A stretch of DNA of 64,000 nt from Nageia nagi (taxonomy: Eukaryota; Pinophyta). Location: positions 34,720,001 through 34,784,000 of the forward strand of contig JBITNC010000002.1 in the NCBI GenBank assembly GCA_050084985.1, given 5' to 3'. The notes under the pieces are model-generated. The model made no database searches and was not told where the DNA came from. It was given only the letters and a program-made list of their open reading frames with translations. A program made the position numbers and the translations under genes. Of the stretch, positions 45,064-58,899 are shown piece by piece; positions within the stretch are counted from its first letter, which is position 1, and the number at the start of each line of letters is the position of its first letter.

Positions 45064-46149
45064 GCCAAAATTTATTACTCTATATTTTTCTAAAGGGAAA
45101 TGGAACCAAAAATTTGAATATGAAAATTTCTCCATCCATTGCTTTGGATGCCAATAAGAAGGATACAAAATCAAGAATTTCCCATCTAAGAAATTGGTCA
45201 CAAATGCTAATCTACCCAGAAAAAAAGAGATGCATGTACTTCCCATAGCTGGTCAAGAAGATCAGGTGAATGAGATAGTTGTTGAATAGGTTATGTAGGC
45301 TGAGAAGATGATTGATTCTCAAAACATCTCTTTGGATTCTCCAAATGGCATGCATATCTTAGAAGGAGAATCTCAACATGCATGAATAATTATCTCAAGA
45401 ATAAAGGGTAACTCGAATGGTAAGACACACATGTCCAAAAAGGTAACCCCATCCATGGTAACTCTAATAGAATACAAGTTCATGATTAGAGCACACCCAT
45501 AAATAATGCATATTCAAGAGAGCGTATTTCTGAGGAGATAGACATATCTAGAAAATCCTCAATGATGGAAGTGGAGAATGAGGGATTCTAATCCCACTCA
45601 AGAAAGTCAAGAATGCAAAATACATCAGAAAAGCATACCCAAAAGTCTCTGATGACTTCTCTCTCAACAAAGCAAGGGTCAAACAAAAATATGGAAGATA
45701 AAATAGCTTGAAAAATGAGTACCAATTCTGAAGAGATGAATTAGACATATGAAGTAGTGAAAGAATATATATTGGAATGCACATATTATCTTCAAATTCT
45801 CAAATGTAAAAATGCATTTAAAGATCTTGAAGTGCTGCAAGATTAGGAAGGACTACAGTGAAATATTACTATAAGAAGGTTGGTCCTTGTAGCTCTTTCA
45901 ACTAGAGCCCTATGATTAGTAGATGTTTATCATTTGGATCATTTTGCCTATATATTGAATGATAGATAGTTTTGAGATATCGTAATGTTATTTTGGCTAC
46001 ATTGTGATAATATTTCTATAATCTTTTAGCTACCACTATGTATTGCTTGGTAGCAGTTTCCATCCTTGGGAACCATTTTTGTGATTGATTTTTTGGGGCT
46101 AGAATAAAACCTTGGGCTTTTTGATAATATAATTTACCCTTATCATCAA

Positions 46150-46169
46150 AAGAATGATAGGTTTATGTT
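46150..46169 (+). repeat. 20-bp target-site duplication, right copy (LINE)
   Basis: Perfect partner of 37906-37925, directly after the LINE 3' end. Confidence 0.9.
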
Positions 46170-46599
46170 ACATTTCAAATTTATATTTTATATGGTTTAG
46201 GTCACATCATTATTTATTATTTGAGAATTAATTATGATAACCCTTTCTATATACTTCATTATTTAATTACTTTAAAATAGATATTATTAATTGAGTAAAA
46301 TCAGTTTATAATATCAATAATGTGTATAAATATAACAAACAATCAATTCCTTTATACACGTATTAAATGGGTTGGTGCTAGCATTTATGGTTGTAAAAGA
46401 AACAAATAGATGAAATATAAAGGTATAAAGGCGTAAACACATATAAATTGATGAATTTAATGTTTGTTTTATTATTTTGTAGATATGACAAAGATGAGAA
46501 AGTAAATTAAAATAAAAAGGAAAAGTGACAACGAAATGGATATGAAGGTAGAATAGTCAATAAAGTCTATGTGGTTTAAGTGAATTGATGAAAGAAAAA

Positions 46600-47201
46600 C
46601 TTGTTAACTATAAAATAACCATTATATTTTGGCTTAACCATGTTGACTTGAAGAGACATTTATGTGAATTTTTCATGGGAGATAGGGTCTTTTCGAAGGT
46701 CTTGAGAGAATTGAACTATAACATGAACAACTCTAAACTCCCAAGATCACATGAAAGCTCTCAATACACATCTAATATACCCACAAAGCAATCTTACAAA
46801 GATAACACAAGATGTAAGTGGTTCCTCCAACTAGAAGTACATCCACTAACTAGATCTTTCTTCTTAAGAAATATGAACTCTTACAATCCTCCTACACTTT
46901 TCTCCTAAACACTATGCTATAGCATAAAATTACTCCACTAATTGGTGTGTAATCACAAAGAGGAATCCTTCTATTTATAGGCCAAAATTTCTCTTTGGAT
47001 CACCCTTGTATCCAATGTACAAAAGCATGACATGCACATCCTTTTACCCAAGGGGCATGCTCATGACATGGAGTGTAGGACAAGTTACATTATCATATTC
47101 ACTTAAATACTTAATTTATAAAATGATACCCTTAATTATTAGTGAACTTACATAGAATATTATTATAAAACCTTTACAATAATGCATTATAAATTCCAAC
47201 A
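46600..47201 (-). repeat. Copia-type LTR (minus), far edge uncertain
   Basis: In minus orientation it starts TGTTGGAATTTATAATGC at 47201, directly after a polypurine tract (AAGGGGCAG, 47202-47210). A TATAAATA box lies at 46972-46979. The first 170 bp recur at 47849-48019. This identifies a 3' LTR. Its end was not found; 46600 is only an estimate. Confidence 0.6.
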
Positions 47202-47210
47202 CTGCCCCTT

Positions 47211-48019
47211 AATGCAATATTGGGATAGAGTGAATAAGAGAGAAGAAAGAGAGAAAGTAAGAGAGTTCTCCTCCAAATAGATAAACAGAGATGAGAAATT
47301 TTTGTCAAATATAATCATTAACCATAATTGATTTCAATGTACATGAAGTAATCATCCAACTGGAAGTCATGAAGAGTCTCCAAGAGCCTGCATACCTAAA
47401 GTAAGTAACCTGCAATCTCAAAGGAACTTATAGGTCATAAGTAACTCAAATAACAATATTAGTTAGATGTAACATATTCATATGAAAAAGGATAGATTAA
47501 TCACACAAATGCCATCATGAACTAATTAATGGTGCACTATAAGTTATCATGAAGATGCCAAGCCTAAACTCATAGTCACATGCTGTATATAAAACATGTG
47601 TTGATTATCATTACAAAATAGAGCATGCACATATGAGTTTCTAACATATGGATAACTAAATAGTGTCAAAAGACACATAAGAGTTCCTCACACATGGATA
47701 ACTAAACAATGCTAGATTGGCTAATCTTTTTGCTTTAAAAATTTATACAAGTTCCTCATGCAGAGCTAACTTACCATAAAGGTGTACAATAAAATCAACA
47801 CTATATAGCATAAAAATCCTCTTTAGGGTGATTTTTAAAATCAACACTACATGCACATCCTTTTACCCAAGGGGCATGCTCATGACATGGAGTATAGGAC
47901 AAGTTGCATTATCATATTCACTTAAATACTTAGATATCAAATGATACCCTCAAGTATTAGTGAACTTACATAGAAGATTATTATAAAACCTTTACAATAA
48001 TGCATTATACATTCCAACA
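47211..48019 (-). mobile_element. deleted internal region and truncated second LTR copy
   Basis: 47849-48019 is a direct repeat of 47031-47201 (about 90 % by eye) and again starts TGTTGGAA in minus orientation, so it is the beginning of the 5' LTR, cut short. Between the two copies is about 640 bp of non-coding leader-like sequence with a short internal duplication near 47635-47705 (CATATGGATAACTAAA / CACATGGATAACTAAA). This suggests an LTR element with most of its interior deleted. Confidence 0.55.
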
Positions 48020-51000
48020 AGTTCAACCCAAGAAGAGTTCCATTAAATCCATAAAGCTTGATCCTCAGTTTGTCAGACCCTTCAAAATTTACCAATAAAA
48101 TTAGCCCAATAGCTTATAAATTTGCCTTTCCATCCAATTTGTTAAAAATCATGATATTTTTTGTGTTTATTTACTTTAAAAGTATTTTGTTGATCCCTCT
48201 CATGTTTGGAATTTGGCAAATTTGTAGATACTAGAATTTTGGATCATTGGGTGAAAAATTTGAGAAAAAAAGGAATTAACCAATGTAAGGTCTAGTGGGA
48301 TCAATATTTTGAAAGTCTGACTACATGGGAAGATGTAGTAGAGATGAAAAAAACACTTTTATTATTTTGAAAGTCTGATAATTTTTAATTATGATTTTAA
48401 AATTAATAAGCTCTAACATTTCTTAATCAATCATTGGTACCTTAAACAAAAAATAGTGTTTATATTATAATGTAGTGTTTGTGAAACCATTAAATGTTTT
48501 ATCAAGTAGTTGGGCACCTCAACATATGATACATTTTGAGTTTACAAAACCTTGGCATTGAAAATATGGGTAAGAAATGTTTAAAATTTATAAATGCCAA
48601 GTTATGAAATTATGGCTCACCATATAACACCATTGGCAAAGAACCATACAATGTAAGAGAATATTTTTATTTTTTAAAAAATGTGTAATTGCCAAAGTAT
48701 TTACATTGACATTAATAAATATAAAGAAAGTTTTATTTGGTCTTATGAAACCTTACCATATCATGGCCAAAATTTTTATTTACGAATCATTGGCATTAAC
48801 TTTGGGAAGGTAAGGAATGATGTGAATGGTTTGAATTATTTATTAACAAATATGTATGAACATTGACATTAAGTATACATTGAATGCTTTATTTTGTTGA
48901 TTTTTAAAGCAACCACACAATGTACCAATGTGGAGGAGGAATGTTAGATTGAATATGAGAAATAATATGAGAGCACTAACACTAGGGTTCTTGCACATAA
49001 AAAGAGAAATAATATGAGAAGAGCAGATGAGTAAACTTAAATAACAAAAATATGAAATATAACAATAAAAAATAACATATCATTATCTAAGTAATATGAT
49101 AATTAATTTAGGATATTAGGTATCGAAATAGAATATCAATAGTTCTAATTACATTGAAAAATGCAACGCTCCATTTCAAAAGTTTGGTAATGGTGAGAAA
49201 TAAGGGGTTGGAAGAAGAATGAAAGTATGATAATAATTTAGATGCTATAAATATGATACTAGAGGGAATTTTGACTTTCTACTCATTTCAAGGTAGAGGG
49301 TGAAGTGCATGAAAGCTTCAAGAAAAATGAGAGATATGGAGTGTATAATGAGTGATCCTTTCAACTCCTTTAATCAAGATTGCAGACCATGATGAGGTTG
49401 CTATAAATGTAAAAGATCATGTAGGCTTAAATGAACTCATACTGCAATGAGGGATTCATTTTTTTAAAAAAGGGAGAACCTCGTTTTGGAAGATATGAGA
49501 ACCAAATGCATAAGAGAAGAGAGGATAAAGCGATAGAGGTTTGAACGTCGACATTATTTTTGTGAGTTATTGGGAAGGTAAAATTAACCTTTTCTTCATA
49601 TATGAAAGCAATTGAACTTGCATTACATTAAATAGAACATGGGTATGAATTAGTTTCAATTTTATTCACCATGTATCTTTGTACATATTTACCTTTAAGA
49701 AGAAACCTCCATTTGCAGTAACATCTCATTGAAACTTATACATTTTTGGGAATTTCATTTTTAAAATCATGTCATGGGGAAGAGGCATAATTTGACCCAA
49801 ATAACATAGTGGGTATTGCTATTTCACTATGCATTTGTAAGAGAACAACTTAGCAAATAAACGACAAAAGAAGAGAGGCATAGTAGCCTTGAATTTTTAT
49901 ATGGAGATTTATAGCAAATAAAATTATTGAAATCAAACACTGTTATGAGACATTACGTTTTGGGTTGTATTTTAGTCTACATGGTTAAATGGTCACCTAT
50001 CACTAGGTTATCTACATTTCTATCCTTGGTAAGTAAAAATGAATAAATATTTCTAGAACTAGTCATGGAGATACTAGCATTACAATATTGCTTAGCATTT
50101 TAAGGAAGGACTTATGTGGGAATGAGTATATTTAGAAATATGATTTTTTTTACAAGTAGTTGGTTGCTTTGTATTTATATTGTAACTTATAACTCATTTT
50201 TCAAATTCCCTTCTTAGCCATGCTTACTTGCACATCATTTTGACATAACTAAGCAAGTAAGAATTTTGACTCTTGAATAATTGGAAGTGTGAGGTTGTAG
50301 TTTGATTTTCATACTCATGAGAAATTATTGTAGTATAATGAGCTAAATGATTAACTCAAACACTCTTGGGTTGATCATGTTATTTTTATTGGTCTAAGTT
50401 TATCATGTTATTTTATTGGTCTGAGTTGATCATGTTATTATTGCCATAGAAAAATTAAACCTTGCAAAATAAGAGATGAAGATTCATACATGTATGATGG
50501 ATTCTTATATTGTTCCATTATTGTATAATATTGGTAGTTGATGTTAAGTTACATGAAATTTGTACTACTATGATAAGATAAATTTTTTGCTTATACTTTG
50601 ATAAAAAAAATTCTTGTCATATGATGCATTGAACAAATTTGTAAAAGGCAAGTTGCACTATGAAAATTGTAAATAAATTGTATTGATGACATGTAGATTA
50701 TGATGATTCAAGAGGAACGCATCAAATATTTAATTCATTAGAGGTGCAACATAGACACTCATTTATGAAAAGGTTGCTTGAGAAGGCTTGTATTTGGTGT
50801 AATTTTATCAAATTATATGGTGCAATGTTGCATTAAGGTTGCATAGTATAATAGTGCATTCCTAAAAGATAGCATGGAAGTGTAGAATAATGAATGTAAT
50901 ATGATTATTTTAAATTAATAAAAATAGAATACATTGAAATAATTATTTCTTGTAGTTTCTCAACCCCTCTCAAGGGTTTTTCTACATATAAAATGTGTTT

Positions 51001-52880
51001 AATTATGGATGATGAGTTGTTTAATTTCATTATATTTTGTAAATTAATTGAATAGAATATGGGCATGAAAATGGATATTGTAGCATTACACCATAATTAC
51101 ATGTATTCATACTCCCTTTAATTTGCACTCATAGAATGTTGTATAAAAGACTTAACTTATCATAGAATCATTATAAATGAAGGCTTCACTAAGATATTGT
51201 CATTCATGTTGTTTTCCATCATGAAGTATAATAAGTGATGCACATACTTGTGATTGAATTATTAGTGTACACTTAGTGTATAAGATGGAATTAACAATAA
51301 TAAATTTAATTATCAATATTTGTAATGATAGAAGCATCATAAGAGGTGTATTTGTCATCAGGGGAATTTAATTGAACTTAGTTCCAATTATAAGTAACCA
51401 CATGTGCAAATTGTTTATATGGTTATTTATATTCATTATTTCCTAAGTTTTAATGAAAAAAAATGTTGATAATTTAGTACAAATATCAGACAATGGCATA
51501 TGCAAATAAGAACATGAAGGTAAACATAAGTATAACATAAAAGAAGTAAACCACCAATCATTTTTATGTATATTGAATTGATCGAAAAACATGATAATTA
51601 AATTGGGTTTTAGGACATGTGCACTAGTTGTTATGCAAATTATTATATTATAATATTACATGATTTAATAATAATATGAATGTTGTACCTCTTCCTAGTA
51701 TGATAAATTGCATTGATGTTATGTAGGTAATTACAAACCAATTCTTTACTGATAATAAATAGATAAGAAAAAAGGAGACAAAGTATATTGACTAAAGTTA
51801 TTGATGATTTATATGATAAGAACCTATGTAATGGTTGAAAGCAATAAGTAATTCTTAGAGAATACAATGTTAGTATAAGGTTGAGGATAAAACTGAAAGC
51901 AGAAAAGTTGATTAAATTATAGTGCTTTAATAGTATTATAACATAATCATGGAACTTTAAAACTTATAAATCTTATATAGGTATTCAACTAATTTCTAAG
52001 ATCAATAACATGGTCAACTTGTCAAGTTTCAAACCTTATGACTGAGTATTATGCTTGAGCAAGTTGAGATTTAAGTTGTTATTAGCATAATAACATCATG
52101 ATGAATTGTTATTTACCATAAATTTAGAATAACAAAATAATTCTAAACAAGGTTTTAGAAATAGAAAAACTTAAATAACTACTATTGCATGATATGTATT
52201 GTCAAATATAAGTTTTGAAACATAAAATAAGTCTACCTTAATAGGATTTGTTTAGCCTATGAGATATCATATATGTTAGATATAATTATGATATGAATTT
52301 ATAGAGTAATTTATATCCTAATGATGCATGTTAAACCTTTGTTTCCAACTAAATTAAAGGGTATGTTTATGACCATCTTCTTAAAAATTAGATAATGTGC
52401 AATTATGCCTTAACCTAGTTAGTAATAGATGAGCATACATACTAATAGAGTCTTAGCATAAAATATAGAATGAGAAGTTAACTAAATTTATCTCTAAAGA
52501 ATAATTCATAAAAGGAAATTATAACATAAATGATATACTCTTAAGCAAGATTAATAATTGAATATTAATTGAAAGAGTTACAAATATAAACAACCAAGGA
52601 ATGCTCTTTGTTGCATGGATAATAGTTTGCCTAAATGTTGGTATTAAAGTATCTATAAAAGTAAAAAAGAAAAACATGTGCCTCTTTGGTTAAGACAAAG
52701 TGTGTTTTGGAGAGTGGGCACTTAAGAATATACAAGTGTGTGTGTTTCAAATCAATGGAGCATTTTGAAATGGAAGATTTATGAGGTCTTCAAAAGTCCT
52801 TGAAGGACTAAAAAAGATCTACAATATGAAAAATGATAAATATTGATTTTACTTTGTACAATTTCATCACATCTTTGGTT
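48020..52880. other. AT-rich spacer, no feature recognised
   Basis: Nearly 5 kb without a credible exon, repeat pair or RNA gene. Probably very old repeat DNA. Short frames such as 48681-48866 have no recognisable content. Confidence 0.4.
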
Positions 52881-53180
52881 ATGACTATATTTTTCCTCTA
52901 ATTTTTGTGAGGAACAAAATGGATTTTTACTCTGTTGCATAACCCAAATGGTTGATCATCTACCTAAACTATGTGAAATTTACCTTTATACTCAAACTTG
53001 ATACATAATTAAAGTGTGGAGGAAATTTCTCCATAACATGGATCCAAGGCCTTCCAAATAAGAGATTATATGGAAAATTCCCTTCCATCGCATAACATTT
53101 GGCTTTAATAATCTTTTGTTCTAACTAAATGTCAAATCCTTTGATATTCTGATGAAAGAAGGATATTTGATTATGGAGTC
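52880..53180 (-). pseudogene. gypsy PR-RT linker relic
   Basis: The minus strand reads AMEGNFPYNLLFGRPWIHVM then EKFPPHFNYVSS, the conserved YNLLLGRPWIH segment after the retropepsin in Tat-like gypsy elements, followed by a decayed stretch ending NHLGYAT. Nothing else of that element is visible nearby. Confidence 0.6.
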
Positions 53181-53259
53181 ATGGTTGAATTTTACCAAGC
53201 AAGTCATGTAAGTATAAAAGATACAAACTGGATAGAGGGAAAATTATAATATATTAGAA

Positions 53260-55795
53260 AAATCTAAGAAATTATTCAGTTGGTTTATATATCATTCCAA
53301 TGTGTAGTATTTAAATGTAATTGTTTCAAATAATTTAATAGAAGAATAACCTTGTATGATTAACCTAATGGTTATTATGCTATTGAATCCCTATGTATTA
53401 GATAAAGAGCCTTATGTTTTACCAAAATATTGCATTCAAATATGTTTCATTCCAAATGTATTGGATAAGAAATGATGGTTTGTAATTGTATTCTTTTAGA
53501 ATTACACTCTATGGGGTAATATTATATCATTCCTTATTCTTTCATTCTTTTCAATAAATCTTTCCTAACCCTCATTTCATCTTCCCCTTTCATATGTATT
53601 TAGCTTTTTGTCAATATTGTGTCAAGTCTAAAGAGTTTTGGGTGTTATCAATAACTAGCTATTATTTATATATGTGTTATCCTTAGGTATTTTGTTCCAA
53701 AAGGTCTAATTACTATCTAGCAAGTATTATGGAAATCCTTGGGAACTATGTGTATAGAAGATTCATCATTCATGAAAATTTTGTCTAATTCACGATCGAG
53801 AACAATGTACCATTTTCGAATAGTATTGTAATATGTAAGGGAAGTAAGTGTTTAAGTAAATTCCAAGAGTTATTGTAAATATAAGTTTAAGAGTTGTTAT
53901 AGATATAAGTTCGGGTCATGTCTAGATCTCGAGTAGGTGATATCATAGAACCTGCCATTCTTCAGGAGGTCTTGAACCAATAATGAAAATTTGTAGGGGA
54001 TGTTGCAAGTTGATCAATTAGGGCCCACCAATTTTCAGTAATGAAGTCACCATTTTTGTGTGAAATTAGAGGGTCCTAAAATAAGCAATAACTTGCACTA
54101 TTTCATTTAATGAGAGATATTTCATAAAAGATAAAATGGAACCCATCGATTTTGAGCAATGATGTTATAATTTTTAGCTAAAATCAACAAGTCCCAAAAT
54201 AATGAATGGCGAGAAGTACCACACTAGTAGGCGCTATCATATTCAACAAAAGATACTACATGAAGGTAATCAAATAAAACCTATCAATTTCTAATGATGA
54301 CATCACACCTACCTAAAATCCATGGGTGCTAAGAGAAACCTAATCATCATTATAGCCTGGTAAAGAGAAAGAGCACTCATCAGATTGATAGAAGAATAAT
54401 GGGTAAGAAGTAACATCTGAGTCCACTTGATCATAAGTGTTTGACCCCCAGGGCTCTATCAATGTGTTGAATACGACTCATTTTCACATGAAAGTGGTAG
54501 TTTCTTCTTAGAATTAAATAATATACTATTCATTACCTCCATTATTCCATGCAACTAGAAATACAGTGCTAATCATTAATGGTTACAGAGAAGTAGATAG
54601 CTACTGATAGGGCACAGTGCTAGATCGTACAAATCAAGTTCTAAACAAATGCATCTTCAATTAGCTACAAAGCCAAGAGAATACAATCAATGATAAATTA
54701 GGAAGATTACGACTCAATGAGTATGACAACTCAAAAATTTCAAATTCTTAGACTATGGCATTGTTGGTACTTATTTTATTGTGTAATTTAACATAGTTGT
54801 GATATTAATTATAAATAGTTTTCCTTATTGTTTTCAATCAAGAGGAGTATTTATGTATATTAATGATAGACAACCACCCAAGAGGGAGTGTAAATACATA
54901 AATAGTGGACTATTATAAGTTCAAATGGTTGAACATTCTAACAAATTTGCCCAAATCTATAATATGCTTTTGTATATGATAATACAAGTTGATAATGCTT
55001 TGCCCTTTGCAATAAGTGACTATCTATTACGCTTTGTGAATGTTATGTATGATATTATATCTTAAGTTATGGTTGTGTATTGTGATTGCGAGACCCTAAG
55101 GGTAAGATAGTTTGCTATTCTTAATCTTGGCCATGGATTACAACCTATGCTACAATGCCTAGGCTATTTAGTTTAATTTTCTTTCAATTTAATGTATTCA
55201 TCTATTTCCTATTACTTTTATCATTTTATCTCTTTCCTACTACTTTCAACCTTTACAATAGATACGAACCAACCTACAAATAGAAGATTGAGTAAAAAAC
55301 CAACATGAACATATTCCCACCATCTTCTGCTCTTTCAAAGATCCTACTATTGTAGGCAATGGAGAACTTGATCAAACCAAACCCTTGAGGTTACATCATA
55401 CTGATCAATAGTAGAAAAATTCATTTTTTGCATTCTCGATGGTACCCAAACTAAATCCCATATTTAGTGACATAAATAGGCTACATAGCTATGTTTTGTA
55501 AGTTATCAACTAGATCTTTCAAAGATTTTAAGGTTTTCATCACCTTATTGGTGATTTTACTATCAACCAGTCAATATTTTGAACCTTGGCACCTCCAAAA
55601 TGTAGACTTACTAGAAGTAGTGCCAAATATTCCCTCAGATAGCCTAGATTTCAAGAGTTGTTAATTCCTCACAAGAGGACTAGGTGAAAGATTTCCCATA
55701 TTATATCCCCTAAAATTCCCTTAAGGGTTATCCTATTATCAACTGTATTTAATTCAACCCTAAAAAATCCTTCACCTAATTCAACTACTCCAAGC
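53260..55795. other. spacer; possible leader/LTR of gypsy 3 not resolved
   Basis: The 5' LTR and PBS of gypsy element 3 should lie here if present, but without the 3' LTR in the window I cannot delimit them. A 24-bp motif is tandemly doubled near 53866-53915. No gene seen. Confidence 0.35.
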
Positions 55796-57300
55796 ATGGC
55801 TCAACTTGCTCCTATTGATTTTCCTACTTGGAATAATGGACATCCTTTGGTAGCTACTACTAATTCATCAGCTATTCTGAAAGTAGCTTTCAAAATTTTG
55901 CCCAAATATGATGGATCTGGTAAAACACCATATGAAAACTATCAAGATGTCTCTCTACTGGTTTCAATATTTGATATCATTGATGAAATGATGATGAATA
56001 TATTGTTATCACACTCTTTGAAGGAAAAGTAGCAAATGGTTTAGAATTCTTACCCTTTGATCTATAAATACATGAGGAGAGTTATGTTAGAATTTAATCA
56101 AAAGATTTACCATAGATGGTGATGCTAGTACCTTCCTTAGCCTTGTAGCATGTACCAAAAGACACCCTCATGAGTCTATTGATGATTTCAATATCAGATT
56201 TGAGAAAACATGGAAATCTATTCCAGTAAGGATTAGACCAATAGATGCACAAGCTCTAGTTTATTATAGGAAATCTTTTCTACCAAATCTTAATATGCTA
56301 ATTGTTATGTTAAGATATGCTTTCCTAGATGTTTACCAGATAACCAAAACTTCTAAACATACTTTGGTGTCCTCTTGAAAGATGCAACCAAGAACCATTA
56401 TGCCCTTATATCCTAATTTGCCTCCTAAATAAGCCCTATAAATTGCTCATCCAAGAGTGTTAGCCTTACCATGCCTTCTAAACCTATTATTTAAAATCAA
56501 GTACTAGCTCTACTTACCCTCGTGTCTATAAGTAAAAATATTGATTCTAAATCTCAAGAGGAAGAGAGGATAAGGCAATTTTAGGTAACTATTAGGAATC
56601 TTACCAATAAGCTCACTCTACAAGAGAGGCAAAATCAAGGGTTTAACTATAGAATATATGATAATCAATATCAACCTAAATTTTACCCTAGAAATAACCT
56701 ACCAGAATAGACTAATGCTCCTAAAGTGATTGAAAATGCAGTTATGATAAGTTTTGCAGAGAGTGATGCTTTGGGCATTATAGAATGGTACCCTCCATAT
56801 TCAGCTCCTCATCTTCTAGACTCATGTGCCATCTATCTACACCAGTACTTGGACATATATTTAGATCAATGGTGGAACCTACACTAGATCCTACTATTGA
56901 CCTTACCATGGTCAATTTTTGGCTTCTAGGATATGTTAGAGAACGAGCCAACTGTATTTAAACTAGAGCTTCTTCTTCAATAACCCCACAACAACCCCAA
57001 GTCACTTAGAAAAATCAACAACCCATTCTAGTGTAGTATAAACCAAAAAGAGCCAAGGCTCTTATGATCCAACCTAAGAATCAAGGAAATGAATTTTCTA
57101 AATGTCCAAGTCATATTTCTTAGAATCCAAACAATATTGCCCCTACAACTACACATCCCCCTATGACTAGAAAAGAAGTCTTGAATAAGGAGAGGCCTCA
57201 TCGATTGAGATATCCTTTCATTATAGATCCTCATAAGGAAAAGGCTACTCAACAATTTAAAACACATCAACCAACTTAAACAAGTAAGTTTGTTCCATAT
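55796..57300 (+). pseudogene. gypsy 3 gag remnant
   Basis: Begins MAQLAPIDFPTWNNGHPLVA, then LPKYDGSGKTPYENYQDVSL, the gypsy capsid N-terminus. After stops and frame changes it continues with SIPVRIRPIDAQALVYYRKS and VYQITKTSKHTLVSS-like wording, then a Pro/Gln-rich linker to about 57300. No intact CCHC knuckle seen. Many TAG/TAA codons where Gln would fit. Confidence 0.65.
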
Positions 57301-57383
57301 GCTCCATATAATATTATGAAAGAACTGAAGAAAACAACTTCAAAAATGACCATGTTTGATGCATTAAGGATTCCAGGTAAGAT

Positions 57384-57860
57384 GTGCCTTTTGTAAGAAG
57401 CTTTGAAGTTAAAAATAATAAGAAAAGGGTAAGTGAGGATAATGTTGTCTTTGCAATATCTAATGATGTCCCTCCAACTCCCATAGGTATAAGGATAGCC
57501 CCACCTTTTTATCTCTCTATGAGATTAGAAGGTTGGATAGTTAATAACTGCATGATAGATATCGAAGCTACTATTACCATGATTCCAAAAGCAATTACAA
57601 ATGAAATGAAAGTGTATATCAATAGATGCATTGATGGTGTCATACAATTAGATTCTTTCTCTATAGATATTGTTGATAGTGTTAAAGGAGTTCCAATAAC
57701 TCTAAATGCATTCCATAATATTTATTTCATTCAAGATATTATTATCATTGATCTTCCACCTCTATTTGGAATCTACTTATCTAAAGAATTTACTACCAAA
57801 TTAAGAGGTTACTTAGCTTTATATTATACACATTTTCTACTTCCTTTCCAAAATAAATAA
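57384..57860 (+). pseudogene. gypsy 3 retropepsin
   Basis: 158 open codons. The active-site loop reads NNCMIDIEATITMIPKAI, where DSGA would be expected, so the catalytic Asp stays but the Ser-Gly pair is lost. LDSFSIDIVDSVKGVPI and IIIIDLPPLFGIYLSKEF follow as the retropepsin body and linker. Confidence 0.7.
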
Positions 57861-58036
57861 GTTAAGATTCAAAATGAGGGCACCAAAAGTGTTCATCTTA
57901 AGAAGATCATATAACAGAACTATTTGAATGGCCTTGAACCTATTGAAGTGCTTGAAAGAGATACACTTAGGGAAACACTGCTAATAATTAAAATTTTTCA
58001 GCTAATGATCTAAATTATCAGGTCACAGATTTTGGT

Positions 58037-58510
58037 ATGGGAAATTATTATTTATATGAAAATATGCAACCAATATTAGTCACAAATGAAAGGGAGCATG
58101 AGGTATGGAAAATGTTCTTTGATGGACCTAGATGTAAATATGGATGTGGAGCTAGTGTTGTATTTAAATCACCAGAGGATTATATAAAGAGATTCTCATT
58201 CAAATTCACATGGATTTGCATAAATAATGTTATTGAATATGAAGCCCTTTATTTAGGGTTATCTAAAGTAATTAGTATGGGTATTAAATGTCTAATTATG
58301 CATGGTAATTTAGAATTGGTCATAAAGTAAGTTAGAAATCATATTAGTGCAAAACATCACTATCTAAAGACCTATACGAAGAGGGTATGGGATTTAATGG
58401 AGTCATTCTTGGCTCTCAATTTTATATCTATTCATATGAGGTACAACCAAATAGCTGATGCACTTGCTAGCAAAGGGGCTCATTATAATCCTACTCATTA
58501 CAAAAGAGGA
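58037..58510 (+). pseudogene. archaeal-type RNase H (RVT_3) placed before the RT
   Basis: HEVWKMFFDGPRCKYGCGAS opens strand 1 with the first Asp. NVIEYEALYLGLSKVISMGI carries the Glu, IMHGNLELVIK the third position (Asn instead of Asp), and MRYNQIADALASKGA the last Asp. This is the RVT_3/aRNH type, not the gypsy RNase H, which is present separately at 59760-60250. One TAA at 58327 falls where Gln is expected. In Tat-type plant elements the second RNase H lies after the first; here it lies between protease and RT. Confidence 0.82.
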
Positions 58511-58899
58511 AGCCTTGGAGTCAAATTTTAATGTAGGCCATCAATGCCTAATGCCATAAAGTTTTGGTAAGTATTTGACTTTGATGAGCATATTATGAAT
58601 TTCCTATTGGATAGTAACTCACACCTTTGGTACTCAAGAATTGTCTGACTACTTCCAGGAGTTAGATGTGATTCAATTCAGAAATAATATCATACAAAAA
58701 GGTCTACTCTTTTGAAAGACTATTTGATTCAAAAGATGTTCAAAAATACAAATCTATGATCATTCAAAAAGAAAGCCATATTGAGCTAGAAGTAGCACTC
58801 AAAAGATATATAAAGGTTGGATCAAACTACTCTAATGAAGAAAAAAGATCCTATTTTAGATTTATCATCAATTCTTAAAAGTAATTACTTGGAATTATG

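Larger units (their letters stand above)
37926..46149 (+). mobile_element. ORF1-only LINE derivative, split by a gypsy insertion
   Basis: It is bounded by the perfect 20-bp TSD. Without the nested gypsy element (38731-45058 plus one TSD copy) it is about 1.9 kb. The left part reads as an ORF1 N-terminus and DUF4283-like region (NGFLDKEGF near 38505, DEQKQHEQARLAILLDTN near 38670). The right part continues with PWPKFITLYFSKGKWNQKFE (from 45063) and a zinc-knuckle-like HCFGCQ segment (about 45140). About 1 kb of hydrophilic tail and 3' UTR follows, ending in CTTTTTGATAATATAATTTA and TATCATCAA at the TSD. No endonuclease or RT is present. The frame is broken by many stops. Confidence 0.75.

Noticed and set aside
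46585-46908. 107-codon plus-strand frame as a host gene.
   Set aside because: It overlaps the probable antisense LTR and has no conserved wording.
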